A stretch of 64,000 nt of DNA, from assembly GCF_900113665.1 (NCBI RefSeq), contig NZ_FOQD01000018.1:62001-126000 (forward strand), read 5' to 3'. The stretch comes from Planctomicrobium piriforme (GTDB lineage: Bacteria > Planctomycetota > Planctomycetia > Planctomycetales > Planctomycetaceae). The notes under the pieces were generated by a model that was not told where the DNA came from, did not search any database, and was given only the letters and a program-made list of their open reading frames with translations. This document shows, in pieces, positions 16,036 through 24,205 of the stretch; position 1 is the first letter of the stretch; every line of letters starts with the position of its first letter. Both the position numbers and the translations under genes were made by a program.

Positions 16036-16788
16036 TCAGCCCGCCTGTTCATCGGTTCGGTCAGAACCGCACGGAACATTCTGGGCTTCCATCTCACGGC
16101 GGAGAACTTCGCGATAGTACCGCATCCGTTCCGTCGCGTCGTCAAGTGCGCCGCCGAACGACCGTTTTTCGTCCAGATAGACGAGCGGCACAGGGAATTC
16201 CTTGATCCGCATCTGATGCCGCACCGCCTGCACCCAGAACTGCAGTGGCATGGCGTAGCCGAGTTCGGTGACTTCAAACAGCGGCAGGGCGTCGACGCGA
16301 TAAGCCTTGAATCCGCAGAACGAGTCAGTCAGTTCGAGGCCGAGGCAGTCACGCAGCAATTTTGTGATTTCGACGTTCACCCGGCGGCGATCCGCAGGCG
16401 GGATTGAATTGTCGTCGAAGATTTCGAGGTACCGGCTGCCGGAAATGATATCCCAGGGCTGGCTCTTGTCGGCGAACACTTCCGCGGCCATCGCCGGAAT
16501 GAGTCGAGGCTGATGCTGGCCGTCGCAATCGATCGTCACCAGCACGTCGTAACCGTTCTGGACGGCATACTGAAATGCGGTGCGGAGCCCTCCCCCGTAA
16601 CCCTGATTCTTTTCGTGGCGGATCACCGCAATCCCCTCCATCTCCATGAGGAGCTGGGGAGTGCGGTCGGTCGAGCCATCGTCGACCACCAGCACATCCT
16701 GACTGTACTGCCGCACTTCCGGCAACACGTCGAGCAGATGCTTTTCTTCGTTATAAACGGGGAGTGCGGTCAGAATTCGGGGCGTCAT
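16036..16788 (-). CDS. family 2 glycosyltransferase
   Basis: A GT2 enzyme of 250 residues. It has ILTALPVYNEEKHLLDVL, DVLVVDDGSTDRTPQ, HEKNQGYGGGLRTAFQYAV and the D-x-D metal/nucleotide-sugar site in TIDCDGQHQP, then DSFCGFKAYRVDAL. It is probably a dolichyl- or undecaprenyl-phosphate hexose synthase type. No membrane anchor is seen. The open frame begins 21 codons earlier, but the ATG at 16788 has AGGAG 8 bases upstream and matches the family N-terminus, so I use it. It shares the motif layout of the GT2 at 1172-1984. The gene 15964 lies 70 bases downstream on the same strand. Confidence 0.88.
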   Translation of the reverse strand: MTPRILTALPVYNEEKHLLDVLPEVRQYSQDVLVVDDGSTDRTPQLLMEMEGIAVIRHEKNQGYGGGLRTAFQYAVQNGYDVLVTIDCDGQHQPRLIPAMAAEVFADKSQPWDIISGSRYLEIFDDNSIPPADRRRVNVEITKLLRDCLGLELTDSFCGFKAYRVDALPLFEVTELGYAMPLQFWVQAVRHQMRIKEFPVPLVYLDEKRSFGGALDDATERMRYYREVLRREMEAQNVPCGSDRTDEQAG

Positions 16789-17144
16789 GTCGACTCCTGG
16801 GACCGTGTGAAGACGTTTTGGGGCGCGTTTCGTTTTTGCAACGTCTTCCAACGGGTTGGGTCGATTCTAGACCTGCTTTTGACAGTCGCCTAGAAATGTT
16901 TTGCGACTTTCACCCAGTTCCTGACGACATAACGCAATCGCTGCAAAGAGTTTGCCTGTCTGGAACAATTGGAACCGCCAGCGGCTGGACAGTTGACGAA
17001 ATGCCAGCCCGTGAGCAGGTGTGACCGGGGAATTTCCGATGTACGGTGGGAGTGGGCAAGGTCAGTAGCGTAGCGCACTGCGCTGCCACCTCGCCGCATT
17101 GGCACGCCTAAAATGTGGATCCTTGAGGCTGGGACCTGCCCGCG
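16789..17144. other. intergenic region with a degenerate repeat C copy
   Basis: The upstream region of the glycosyltransferase. It contains the repeat C fragment at 17050-17095 and no supported gene. Confidence 0.4.
17050..17095. repeat. repeat family C, degenerate or half copy
   Basis: The sequence GGGCAAGGTCAGTAGCG closely matches the left terminus of the full copies at 48893 and 52398, and is soon followed by GCGCTGCCACC, a much shortened right terminus. Confidence 0.5.
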
Positions 17145-17618
17145 TCACTCCTCAAAAAACGCTCGCAAACGCTTGTTAAACGAATAGCCCAAATCACCGA
17201 CTTCGATGACCACCTCTCGGCCGGAGTTGGACGAAATGACAATCTGCTCCACCAGGAACTTCTGACTGGCCGCTGGGCGCAATGACACCTTTTCTTTTGC
17301 GATCAGAATGGGGCGAGCTGTCGACAGAAACAACAACGAATTCCGGGCATTTAGAGCAATTCCCTCTTTGCAAATGGCACACACTACGACATTTGTCACA
17401 AGGGACCCAACCTTAGCCATTCCAATGCCGTGCCATTCAAGACGATCCAGAAGGCTTGGTGGCATGTCTTTGAAATCATTTTGGCTGATCCCACAACTAC
17501 GCCAGAAAACATCATTGTTTTTGGCAAACCTCGCGGTCCACCAGGCCAAAGTCCCCATCAAAGGGAAAACAGATAGGCTCAAAACGACGTAGAAAATACG
17601 AGATGAGGGGTCAGGCAT
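17145..17618 (-). CDS. small membrane-anchored protein of unknown function
   Basis: A 157-residue protein with one N-terminal membrane helix (IFYVVLSLSVFPLMGTLAWW, residues 7-26) and a soluble C-terminal part of mixed strands, ending in LGYSFNKRLRAFFEE. I recognise no family. The frame stays open far upstream, but upstream codons overlap the DUF1501 gene in another frame and are low-complexity Arg/Pro, so the ATG at 17618 is the sensible start. Base use here is less GC-rich than in neighbours, with several A/T-ending codons, which could indicate a recently acquired gene. The protein may be expressed after DUF1501, which ends 119 bases upstream. Confidence 0.6.
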   Translation of the reverse strand: MPDPSSRIFYVVLSLSVFPLMGTLAWWTARFAKNNDVFWRSCGISQNDFKDMPPSLLDRLEWHGIGMAKVGSLVTNVVVCAICKEGIALNARNSLLFLSTARPILIAKEKVSLRPAASQKFLVEQIVISSNSGREVVIEVGDLGYSFNKRLRAFFEE

Positions 17619-17737
17619 TATCCAGCAATCGATGTGAGCCGCGCAGCCGTGCGAGGCTGGAGTTCCAACAATCCACGCTGAGCACTCTCTCGCCTTTCCG
17701 CACGTCGTACCAATCAGTTCAGGCAGGGCTAACGGCT

Positions 17738-19210
17738 TCAACTCAGAATCGCATGAATCGGCTCCGCCCCTTCGACGCCGACCAGTTTCTGGTCCAGGCC
17801 GCCGTAAAAGTAGCTCAGGCGGTTGGGGTCGAGGCCCATCTGGTGCAGGACGGTGGCGTGCATGTCTTTCACCTTGAGCTTGTTTTCGACCGCTTTTGCT
17901 CCCAGTTCGTCGGTGACGCCGTAGCTGGTTCCCCCCTTCACTCCGCCGCCGGCCAGCCAGGTGGTGAAGCCGTAGGCGTTGTGGTCGCGACCGGTTCCCT
18001 TGGCGTACTCGGCGGTCGGCTGGCGTCCGAATTCGCCCCCCCAAACGATCAGCGTCGAATCCAACAGGCCCCGGTTCTTCAGGTCGGTCAAAAGGCCGGC
18101 AATGGGGCGATCAGTCTCGGCGGCATGCAGATTATGGTTCGCCTCCATCTCGGTGTGGGCGTCCCAGTTGGCGTCATTATGGTTGCCGCCTGAGTAAATC
18201 TGAATGAAGCGGACTCCCCGTTCCACCAAACGTCGGGCGAGCAGGCACTGCCGACCAAACGTTGCTGAGGTCGGATTATCGAGCCCGTAGAGGTTTTGCG
18301 TCGCTTCAGTTTCCTGTGACAGGTCGACCGCTTCCGGGGCATGGGCCTGCATGCTGAAGGCGAGCTCGTAGCTGGCAATTCTGGCGGCGAGGTTCGAATT
18401 GTCGCTGCGGGGGGCGAGGTGCAGCTCGTTGTATTCACGAAGGGAGTCGAGCATTTTTCGCTGTGCGGCGGTGGAGATGTCTTGGGGCGGCTTGAGATCG
18501 AGAATCGGATCTCCCTTCGACCGCATGACTGTCGCCTGGTACGAGGCAGGCATGTACCCGGAACTCCAGTTCTTCGCGCCGGAGATCGGTCCTCCCTTGG
18601 GATCGAGCATCACCACGAAGCCAGGCAGGTTCTGGTTTTCGGTCCCGAGGCCGTAGTTGACCCAGGAACCCAGGCAGGGGCTGCCGCTGAGCACTTTGCC
18701 CGAATTCATCATCAGCATGGCCGAGCCGTGAATCGGGCTGTCGGCGGTCATCGAATGCAGAAACGAGATGTCGTCGACGTGCTGTGCGATGTTGGGGAAC
18801 AGATCGCTGACGTATTTTCCGCACTCGCCGTACTGCTTGAACTTCCAGCGGGGCTCGATGAGCCGACCCTGATTCTTATGCCCTCCCCGACCGAACGTTT
18901 TGACTTCAATTGACTGATTGTCGCGGCCGTACATCTCCGGCTTGTAGTCGAAGGTGTCGATATGGCTCGGCCCGCCGTACATGAACAGAAAAATGACCGC
19001 TTTGGCTTTGGGCTCGAAATGCGGGTCTTTCGGAGCGAGCGGATTGACGAACGGCGTGACGCCGTCGGCGGCTCTGGTCTGCCGCGCGAAGAAATCGTCT
19101 CCCAGCATGCCGGCCAGCGCCGCGCCGCCGAAGCCACAACCGGTCTGCCACAGGAATTCGCGACGGGTACGTCCGCAGAAACTTGGAGGGCTGGCAGGAG
19201 AAACAGGCAT
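17738..19210 (-). CDS. DUF1501 domain protein, Tat-exported
   Basis: A 490-residue planctomycete-typical exported protein related to the sulfatase/alkaline phosphatase superfamily. The Tat motif TRREFLWQTGCG sits at about residues 14-25, followed by a GGAALAGM hydrophobic stretch. Conserved DUF1501 blocks include FMYGGPSHIDTFDYKPEM, ISFLHSMTADSPIHGSAM, PGFVVMLDPKGGPISGAKNW, VRFIQIYSGGNHNDANWDAH, STLIVWGGEFGRQPTAEY and GRDHNAYGFTTWLAGGGVKG. DUF1501 genes are normally next to a DUF1549/DUF1553 cytochrome-like partner; no partner is present here. Function unknown, probably surface polymer metabolism. Start ATG 19210. Confidence 0.92.
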   Translation of the reverse strand: MPVSPASPPSFCGRTRREFLWQTGCGFGGAALAGMLGDDFFARQTRAADGVTPFVNPLAPKDPHFEPKAKAVIFLFMYGGPSHIDTFDYKPEMYGRDNQSIEVKTFGRGGHKNQGRLIEPRWKFKQYGECGKYVSDLFPNIAQHVDDISFLHSMTADSPIHGSAMLMMNSGKVLSGSPCLGSWVNYGLGTENQNLPGFVVMLDPKGGPISGAKNWSSGYMPASYQATVMRSKGDPILDLKPPQDISTAAQRKMLDSLREYNELHLAPRSDNSNLAARIASYELAFSMQAHAPEAVDLSQETEATQNLYGLDNPTSATFGRQCLLARRLVERGVRFIQIYSGGNHNDANWDAHTEMEANHNLHAAETDRPIAGLLTDLKNRGLLDSTLIVWGGEFGRQPTAEYAKGTGRDHNAYGFTTWLAGGGVKGGTSYGVTDELGAKAVENKLKVKDMHATVLHQMGLDPNRLSYFYGGLDQKLVGVEGAEPIHAILS

Positions 19211-19406
19211 GAGAGCGGCCTTCTGGGGGCGAGGTCGGCGAACGGGCAGGCGCAGACACCGTCATTTATCCGGCATTCTCACAGCGAATTCAAGCAGGAT
19301 CGACAGTCGCGGGCATGGCGGCACGCAGCGGCGGAATGGTCGAGAGGCGTTCCAGCCGTTAAAGTTCGGTCAAGCGTGAGCACTACCAAGAAGGATCGCC
19401 GCCGCC

Positions 19407-21221
19407 ATGACGCAGACTGCCGCACAGAAGTACTCGATCACCTGGGATCTCGATTCACTTTATCCTCGACCGGATTCGGTCGAATTCAAGGTGCTGATCG
19501 ACGGCTTCAAGGAAGACCTCAAGCAGTTGGCCGCGGTTTCCGAAACGCTCCCTGCCCCTTCCAAGAGTTCAGCCAAGGTTTGGGGAGATTTCCTGGAACA
19601 GGTGGAAAAACTGTTCGCGTACTCCTGTGATCTCGGCGCGTTCGTCGGCTGTCATACGGCTGCGGATACCGAAAACAAAGCCATTCAGCAGATCGAGGGC
19701 GTGCTGGCGGCCACTGGGCCAGAGCGGAATCAGGTCTTCACCAACCTGGAACTCGCGCTCCGCGAAATCTCAGACGAGCAGCTCAAGGAATTCGCCGCCG
19801 CCGATCCCCGACTCAAGTCGCTGCTGTTCTTCCTGCAGGACTCGCGGGCGAACGCCCAGTTCCGGCTCCCGAAAGACCTCGAAATGCTCTCGGCCGAACT
19901 GGGAGTCGACGGCATTCACGCCTGGGGTCGACTGTTCGACCGCATTTCCGGCGACCTCCGGATCGAGCTGATGGAGAAAGGGGAAATCGTCCGCAAGTCG
20001 CCTGGTCAGGTGCGGCTGGACGTGCTGGATCGCAATACTCGGGTCAATAACTTCTATGCGATCGAAAAAGCCTGGAAGAAAGTCGAAGACACCTGTGCCG
20101 ATTCGCTCAACCACATCGCCGGCACGCGGCTGTCACGGTACAAGCGTCTCAAGACGCAGGATCACCTCGACGCCCCGTTGCGGTTCAACCGCATGCAGCG
20201 AAAGACGCTCGACACCATGTGGGACGTGATCTCGCAGCGGAAGCAAGTGCTGCTGAAGTTCTTTGAACGGAAGGCCAAGCTGATCGGCGTCGAACGGCTC
20301 GCCTGGTACGACCAGTTGGCTCCCCTGCCCCAGGCAGCGAGCAAGGGAGATACCCTCACCTGGGATCAGGCCTGCGACACGATTATCGAATCGTTCGCCG
20401 AGTTCAGCGACGAGCTGGGAGACTTTGCACAGAAGGCACTGGATGACCGCTGGGTGGAAGCGGAAGACCGCAGCGGCAAACGCCAGGGCGGCTTCTGCAC
20501 CGGCCTGCCTGTCCGTCAGCAGTCGCGGATTTTCATGACGTTCACTGGCAGTGCCGACAGCATGTCGACGCTGGCTCACGAACTGGGGCATGCGTATCAC
20601 TCGCACGTCCTGCGGTCACAGCCGTACCTGCTGCAGGACTACCCGATGAATCTCGCGGAAACGGCATCAACTTTTGCCGAAGCGATTCTCGGCGGCAAGC
20701 GGCTGGCGAATGCGAAGACTGCAGGCGACAAGCTGGGCATTCTCAACAACATGCTGACCGATTCGGTCGCATTCCTGATGAACATTCACGCCCGATTCAT
20801 TTTCGAGAACCAGTTCCATCTCGAACGTCCGGCCGCCGAACTGACGGCCGACCGATTGACGGAGATCATGCTGGCCGCTCAGAAGGAAGCCTACTGCGAC
20901 GCGTTCTCCGAGTGGTCTAGCGTGTTCTGGACTTCGAAGCTCCACTTCTACATCTCGGGTCTGCCGTTCTACAACTTCCCATACACGTTCGGGTACCTGC
21001 TCTCATTGGGGCTGTATTCGACCGCGGGCGAGTTCGGCAAAGACTTCCCGAAGAAGTACCGCGAACTGTTGCTGGCGACCGGCAGCATGAATGCCGAAGA
21101 AGCGGTGAAGAGCACGTTGGGCTACGACCTGACCAAGCCCGACTTCTGGAACCGCAGCATCGACGTCATCGACCGCCATGTCGCCGAGTTCCTGAAAACG
21201 AGCGACGAGTTCGTGAAGTAG
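19407..21221 (+). CDS. pepF: M3 family oligoendopeptidase (PepF type)
   Basis: A cytoplasmic zinc oligopeptidase of 604 residues, the usual PepF length. The zinc motif LAHELGHAYHSH places H391 and H395 as ligands and E392 as the catalytic base, with E418 (MNLAETAST) as the third ligand 27 residues from H391. The N-terminal helical domain and the C-terminal YISGLPFYNFPYTFGYLLSLGLY segment match the family. It degrades short peptides of about 6-17 residues. ATG 19407 follows a purine-rich GATCGCCGCCGCC with only weak ribosome-binding sequence. It is divergent from DUF1501 and precedes the kinase at 21324, from which repeat E separates it. Confidence 0.93.
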   Translation: MTQTAAQKYSITWDLDSLYPRPDSVEFKVLIDGFKEDLKQLAAVSETLPAPSKSSAKVWGDFLEQVEKLFAYSCDLGAFVGCHTAADTENKAIQQIEGVLAATGPERNQVFTNLELALREISDEQLKEFAAADPRLKSLLFFLQDSRANAQFRLPKDLEMLSAELGVDGIHAWGRLFDRISGDLRIELMEKGEIVRKSPGQVRLDVLDRNTRVNNFYAIEKAWKKVEDTCADSLNHIAGTRLSRYKRLKTQDHLDAPLRFNRMQRKTLDTMWDVISQRKQVLLKFFERKAKLIGVERLAWYDQLAPLPQAASKGDTLTWDQACDTIIESFAEFSDELGDFAQKALDDRWVEAEDRSGKRQGGFCTGLPVRQQSRIFMTFTGSADSMSTLAHELGHAYHSHVLRSQPYLLQDYPMNLAETASTFAEAILGGKRLANAKTAGDKLGILNNMLTDSVAFLMNIHARFIFENQFHLERPAAELTADRLTEIMLAAQKEAYCDAFSEWSSVFWTSKLHFYISGLPFYNFPYTFGYLLSLGLYSTAGEFGKDFPKKYRELLLATGSMNAEEAVKSTLGYDLTKPDFWNRSIDVIDRHVAEFLKTSDEFVK

Positions 21222-21237
21222 CCGAATGAACGGTACT

Positions 21238-21278
21238 GAATTTCCCTGACCCCTCGTCCCTGTCCCCTGACCCCTTTG
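21238..21278. repeat. repeat family E, copy 1
   Basis: GAATTTCCCTGACCCCTCG, then GTCCCTGTCCCCTGACCCCTTTG. The same sequence in inverse orientation, with minor changes in the middle, is at 63535-63575. The unit itself contains repeated CTGACCCCT. Confidence 0.65.
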
Positions 21279-21323
21279 GTCTGAGCGTCCCGTTCCGCGT
21301 CCGTTGCGAGTAGACTGGCTGGC

Positions 21324-23477
21324 ATGAGCCGTCCATTCGGACCTTACGACATCGTTGAGGAACTCGGCCGCGGCGCCATGGGAGTGGTCTTCCTCGCCGT
21401 GCATCGGAGCCTGCAGCGGGAGTGTGCGCTCAAGACGATTGCCTTGAAGCTCAAAGACCCCCCCGTCGCCGAGCGTTTTATCCGCGAAGGTCAGGCGGTG
21501 GCCCGGCTGGGCAAGCATCCCAACATTGTGCAGGTGTTCGACGCGGGCATTGTGGATGGAACGCCCTATATCGCGATGGAGTTCGTGGAAGGGGAGACGC
21601 TGGAGTCGCTCTCTGCCCGCAGCGGGCCGTTTATCGAACCTGAGCTCATTGAAATTGGCAGCAAACTTGCCCTCGCGCTGGACCATGCCCATCGACGCGG
21701 CATCGTCCACCGTGACGTCAAGCCTGCCAATATTATCATCGACCTCAACGGCGAGCCGCAGCTTCTGGACTTCGGGATCTCCAAGGATCTGAATGCGTCC
21801 ACTGCTCCGCGCGAAGAATTCGTCTCTCCCAAGGCAGCCACCAGCCGAACAGACGACTCGGAGATCGCGGCCGATGAGACCGGCACGGCGACCGTGGTCT
21901 TAAGCAGCGGCAACCCGTCGCCGAACCTCGACGAAGGGATTCAGGGAACCCCTGCGTTCATGGCCCCGGAACAGGCCGACCCGCGTCGCGGACCGGTCAA
22001 CGCCTGCAGCGACGTCTATGCCCTGGCAACGACGCTTTATGTACTCGCGACGGCCCGTCGGCCGTTCGAAGCGGCCACGATTACCGACCTGCTGGTCCGG
22101 ATCGTGACGGAACAACCCGCCCCGCTGCATCACTTCGTCGAGATCAGTCCCGACCTGGAAGCGGTCATTCTCAAGGCGCTCGAAAAGGAGCCGCACGACC
22201 GCTACCAGACGGCGCTGGAATTCGCCGACGACCTGTCGCGCGTGACGATGGGCCTGCCGACGCACGCCAGAAAACTTGGGAAACTGGGATGGCTCTGGAG
22301 GCGGTTTCGCGCGTACTCGAAATTCATCGTCATCGCTGCGGCATTTCTGGTCTTCACAGGCATCATCTCCACTTATTTCCTGCTTCGCTCGCGAGAGATT
22401 CAGGTGCTCTGGGATGACATCGCCGAACGCACGGCCCGCGCCAGCGCACAGGAAGTCCGCTCGCTGCTCGACCCGGCCCTGCCGATGCTGGAAGAATGTG
22501 CGGCGCTGGCCGAGATGGGACTGCTGCCGGTCAATGATCCGGAACTGCTGGCGCAGCATTTTGTCGCCCGCTTTCGCTATCAGAAAAAGCTCTCCTGGCT
22601 CTCCTACGGCGATGCGCAGGGTCGCTTCACCGGCGTGTGGCGAAATCCGTCCGGGCGCATCGTCATTCAGCGTTCCTGGATCGATGCACAAGGAGGACAT
22701 ATTCGTGAAGAGTTTGCCGACGGCGATCACGAGCGGCTGCGATGGAGCGATGACTGGAAGTACGATCCGCGGACTCGACCGTTCTACGAGTTGGCCGCTG
22801 CCGCGAGAGTTCCCATCTGGACGAAGCCGTACGAATGGTTTGGCGGAGAAGGCTTGGGGATCACCTCCGCCCTGGCCTGGCGGGAAGCGGGAGCTGAGCA
22901 TGTACGCGGCGTCTTCACGGCGGACTATCACCTGAGTTCTCTGGCAGACTTTCTGGCGAATCTGAAAGTCGGCAAGCATGGTCAGACGTATCTGCTGGGA
23001 CGGGGCGGCGCATTGCTGGCGTCGCCTGAACGGGGCGCGACCGCTCCGGATGCCCTGCTCTCGACGGCGATGCAGCGCGCGGAGACCGCGCTGCCCGGCG
23101 GGATCTCAGGCTTGACCGTCGATGAACCGGTCTCGTTTTCGTTTCAGCATACCGGACGCCCTTACATTGCCGCGCTGGAGGCGTTTCAACCTGCGGCAGG
23201 CTTGCCGATTGTGACCGTGGTTCTGGTCCCTGAAGACGACGTCACCGGCCCCACCAAAGCGGCCGCAGTTCGTACGGTGAACATCGGCATCGGGATCGCA
23301 GTGCTGGCGGTGCTCGCCACACTGCTGGCGGGCTTGTTCCAGAAACGGAGACTCATCAAGCAGCTCAAGCAACGTCGACGCGAACTTCGAGAGCCTCCGA
23401 CGAGTTCATCCACCATCAGGCAGTCGCCTGCGTCTGCGGTCTTTGAGGAGACGCAGGTCACGCAGGGCGATTCCTGA
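21324..23477 (+). CDS. receptor Ser/Thr protein kinase with extracytoplasmic sensor domain
   Basis: A 717-residue Hanks-type kinase. The kinase domain (residues 8-300) has the glycine loop LGRGAMGVVF, K37 (ALKTI), HRDVKPANIIID with D131, DFGISKD with D149, and FMAPEQADPR. An insertion of about 45 residues follows DFG. A membrane helix (about 338-360, FIVIAAAFLVFTGIISTYFL) is followed by an extracytoplasmic domain whose core YDPRTRPFYELAAA and WTKPYEWFGGEGLGIT resemble dCache sensors (R-P-W-Y type), then a second membrane helix (GIGIAVLAVLATLLAGLFQK) and a basic cytoplasmic tail. The design means an extracellular ligand could control the cytoplasmic kinase. It converges with the FixJ-type regulator gene of the nitrate locus. 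Confidence 0.9.
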   Translation: MSRPFGPYDIVEELGRGAMGVVFLAVHRSLQRECALKTIALKLKDPPVAERFIREGQAVARLGKHPNIVQVFDAGIVDGTPYIAMEFVEGETLESLSARSGPFIEPELIEIGSKLALALDHAHRRGIVHRDVKPANIIIDLNGEPQLLDFGISKDLNASTAPREEFVSPKAATSRTDDSEIAADETGTATVVLSSGNPSPNLDEGIQGTPAFMAPEQADPRRGPVNACSDVYALATTLYVLATARRPFEAATITDLLVRIVTEQPAPLHHFVEISPDLEAVILKALEKEPHDRYQTALEFADDLSRVTMGLPTHARKLGKLGWLWRRFRAYSKFIVIAAAFLVFTGIISTYFLLRSREIQVLWDDIAERTARASAQEVRSLLDPALPMLEECAALAEMGLLPVNDPELLAQHFVARFRYQKKLSWLSYGDAQGRFTGVWRNPSGRIVIQRSWIDAQGGHIREEFADGDHERLRWSDDWKYDPRTRPFYELAAAARVPIWTKPYEWFGGEGLGITSALAWREAGAEHVRGVFTADYHLSSLADFLANLKVGKHGQTYLLGRGGALLASPERGATAPDALLSTAMQRAETALPGGISGLTVDEPVSFSFQHTGRPYIAALEAFQPAAGLPIVTVVLVPEDDVTGPTKAAAVRTVNIGIGIAVLAVLATLLAGLFQKRRLIKQLKQRRRELREPPTSSSTIRQSPASAVFEETQVTQGDS

Positions 23478-23556
23478 GATTCGACTCCCTGCTCTCCCCG
23501 TTTATCCCGAACTCGACCGATTCAGAACTTCCCGTCGGCGTAAACGTAGACATGCT

Positions 23557-24204
23557 TCACGAACCGGGAAACGGCCGCTGCTGGTTGAGATTGCGAACTT
23601 CGGCCAGCACGCGGTGCGTGACCGTCAGTTCCAGGAGTTCCGGAACAGTGCGGACATTCAAGCGTTTCATGAGTCGCTGACGCCGCAGTTCAATGGCTCT
23701 TTCGGTGATAAGAAGCTTCGCGGCCATCGCCTTGTTCGTCTCGCCCCGTATGACCATCTCCAGCGTTTCCCGATCATTCGCATTCAGGTCGCGGATCGCC
23801 TGATCCAGGCTGCGATAACGGGCTTCGCTGGCCCGCCAGTTTGCATCGGCCTGCAAGGCGCGGTCGATCCGATCCGCCAAAATCTGCCGCTCGAACGGCT
23901 TCTCGAGAAAGTCGATGGCGCCAGTCCGCAGCGCCGCCACTGCCGTGCTGATCGTCGCATGCGCGGTGATGAAAATGACCGGAATGCGTTTCCCTTTGAG
24001 CAGCAGCTCTTCGTAGAGCTCGATGCCATTCTGGCCGGGCATCTGAATGTCCAGCACCAGGCAGCCTGGCTGGTCGTCGTAGTAAGAGAGAAACTCCTCC
24101 GAAGAAGCAAACGCCATTGCGGAGTGCCCCAGTGCCCACAAGAGTGCGATCAGCGACTCGCGCAGGTCGTCATCGTCGTCTACCACAAACACAGTCGGCG
24201 GCAT
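23557..24204 (-). CDS. FixJ/NarL-type response regulator
   Basis: A 215-residue regulator. The receiver domain (residues 3-120) has acidic D10-D11, the phospho-acceptor D52 (CLVLDIQMPGQNG), T-A at 80-81 (FITAHAT) and the lysine in FLEKPF. A LuxR-type helix-turn-helix follows (about 142-200, NANDRETLEMVIRGETNKAM). It should bind DNA on phosphorylation and activate transcription. ATG 24204 lies one base after the stop codon of the sensor kinase at 24206-26062, so the two are translationally coupled. It is the likely regulator of the divergent nitrate genes at 26368-35320; this is inferred from position. Confidence 0.9.
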   Translation of the reverse strand: MPPTVFVVDDDDDLRESLIALLWALGHSAMAFASSEEFLSYYDDQPGCLVLDIQMPGQNGIELYEELLLKGKRIPVIFITAHATISTAVAALRTGAIDFLEKPFERQILADRIDRALQADANWRASEARYRSLDQAIRDLNANDRETLEMVIRGETNKAMAAKLLITERAIELRRQRLMKRLNVRTVPELLELTVTHRVLAEVRNLNQQRPFPGS

Positions 24205-24205
24205 T

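Noticed and set aside
17619..18044. An N-terminal extension of the small membrane protein at 17145
   Set aside because: It would overlap the DUF1501 gene in an Arg/Pro-rich frame, which is a shadow.
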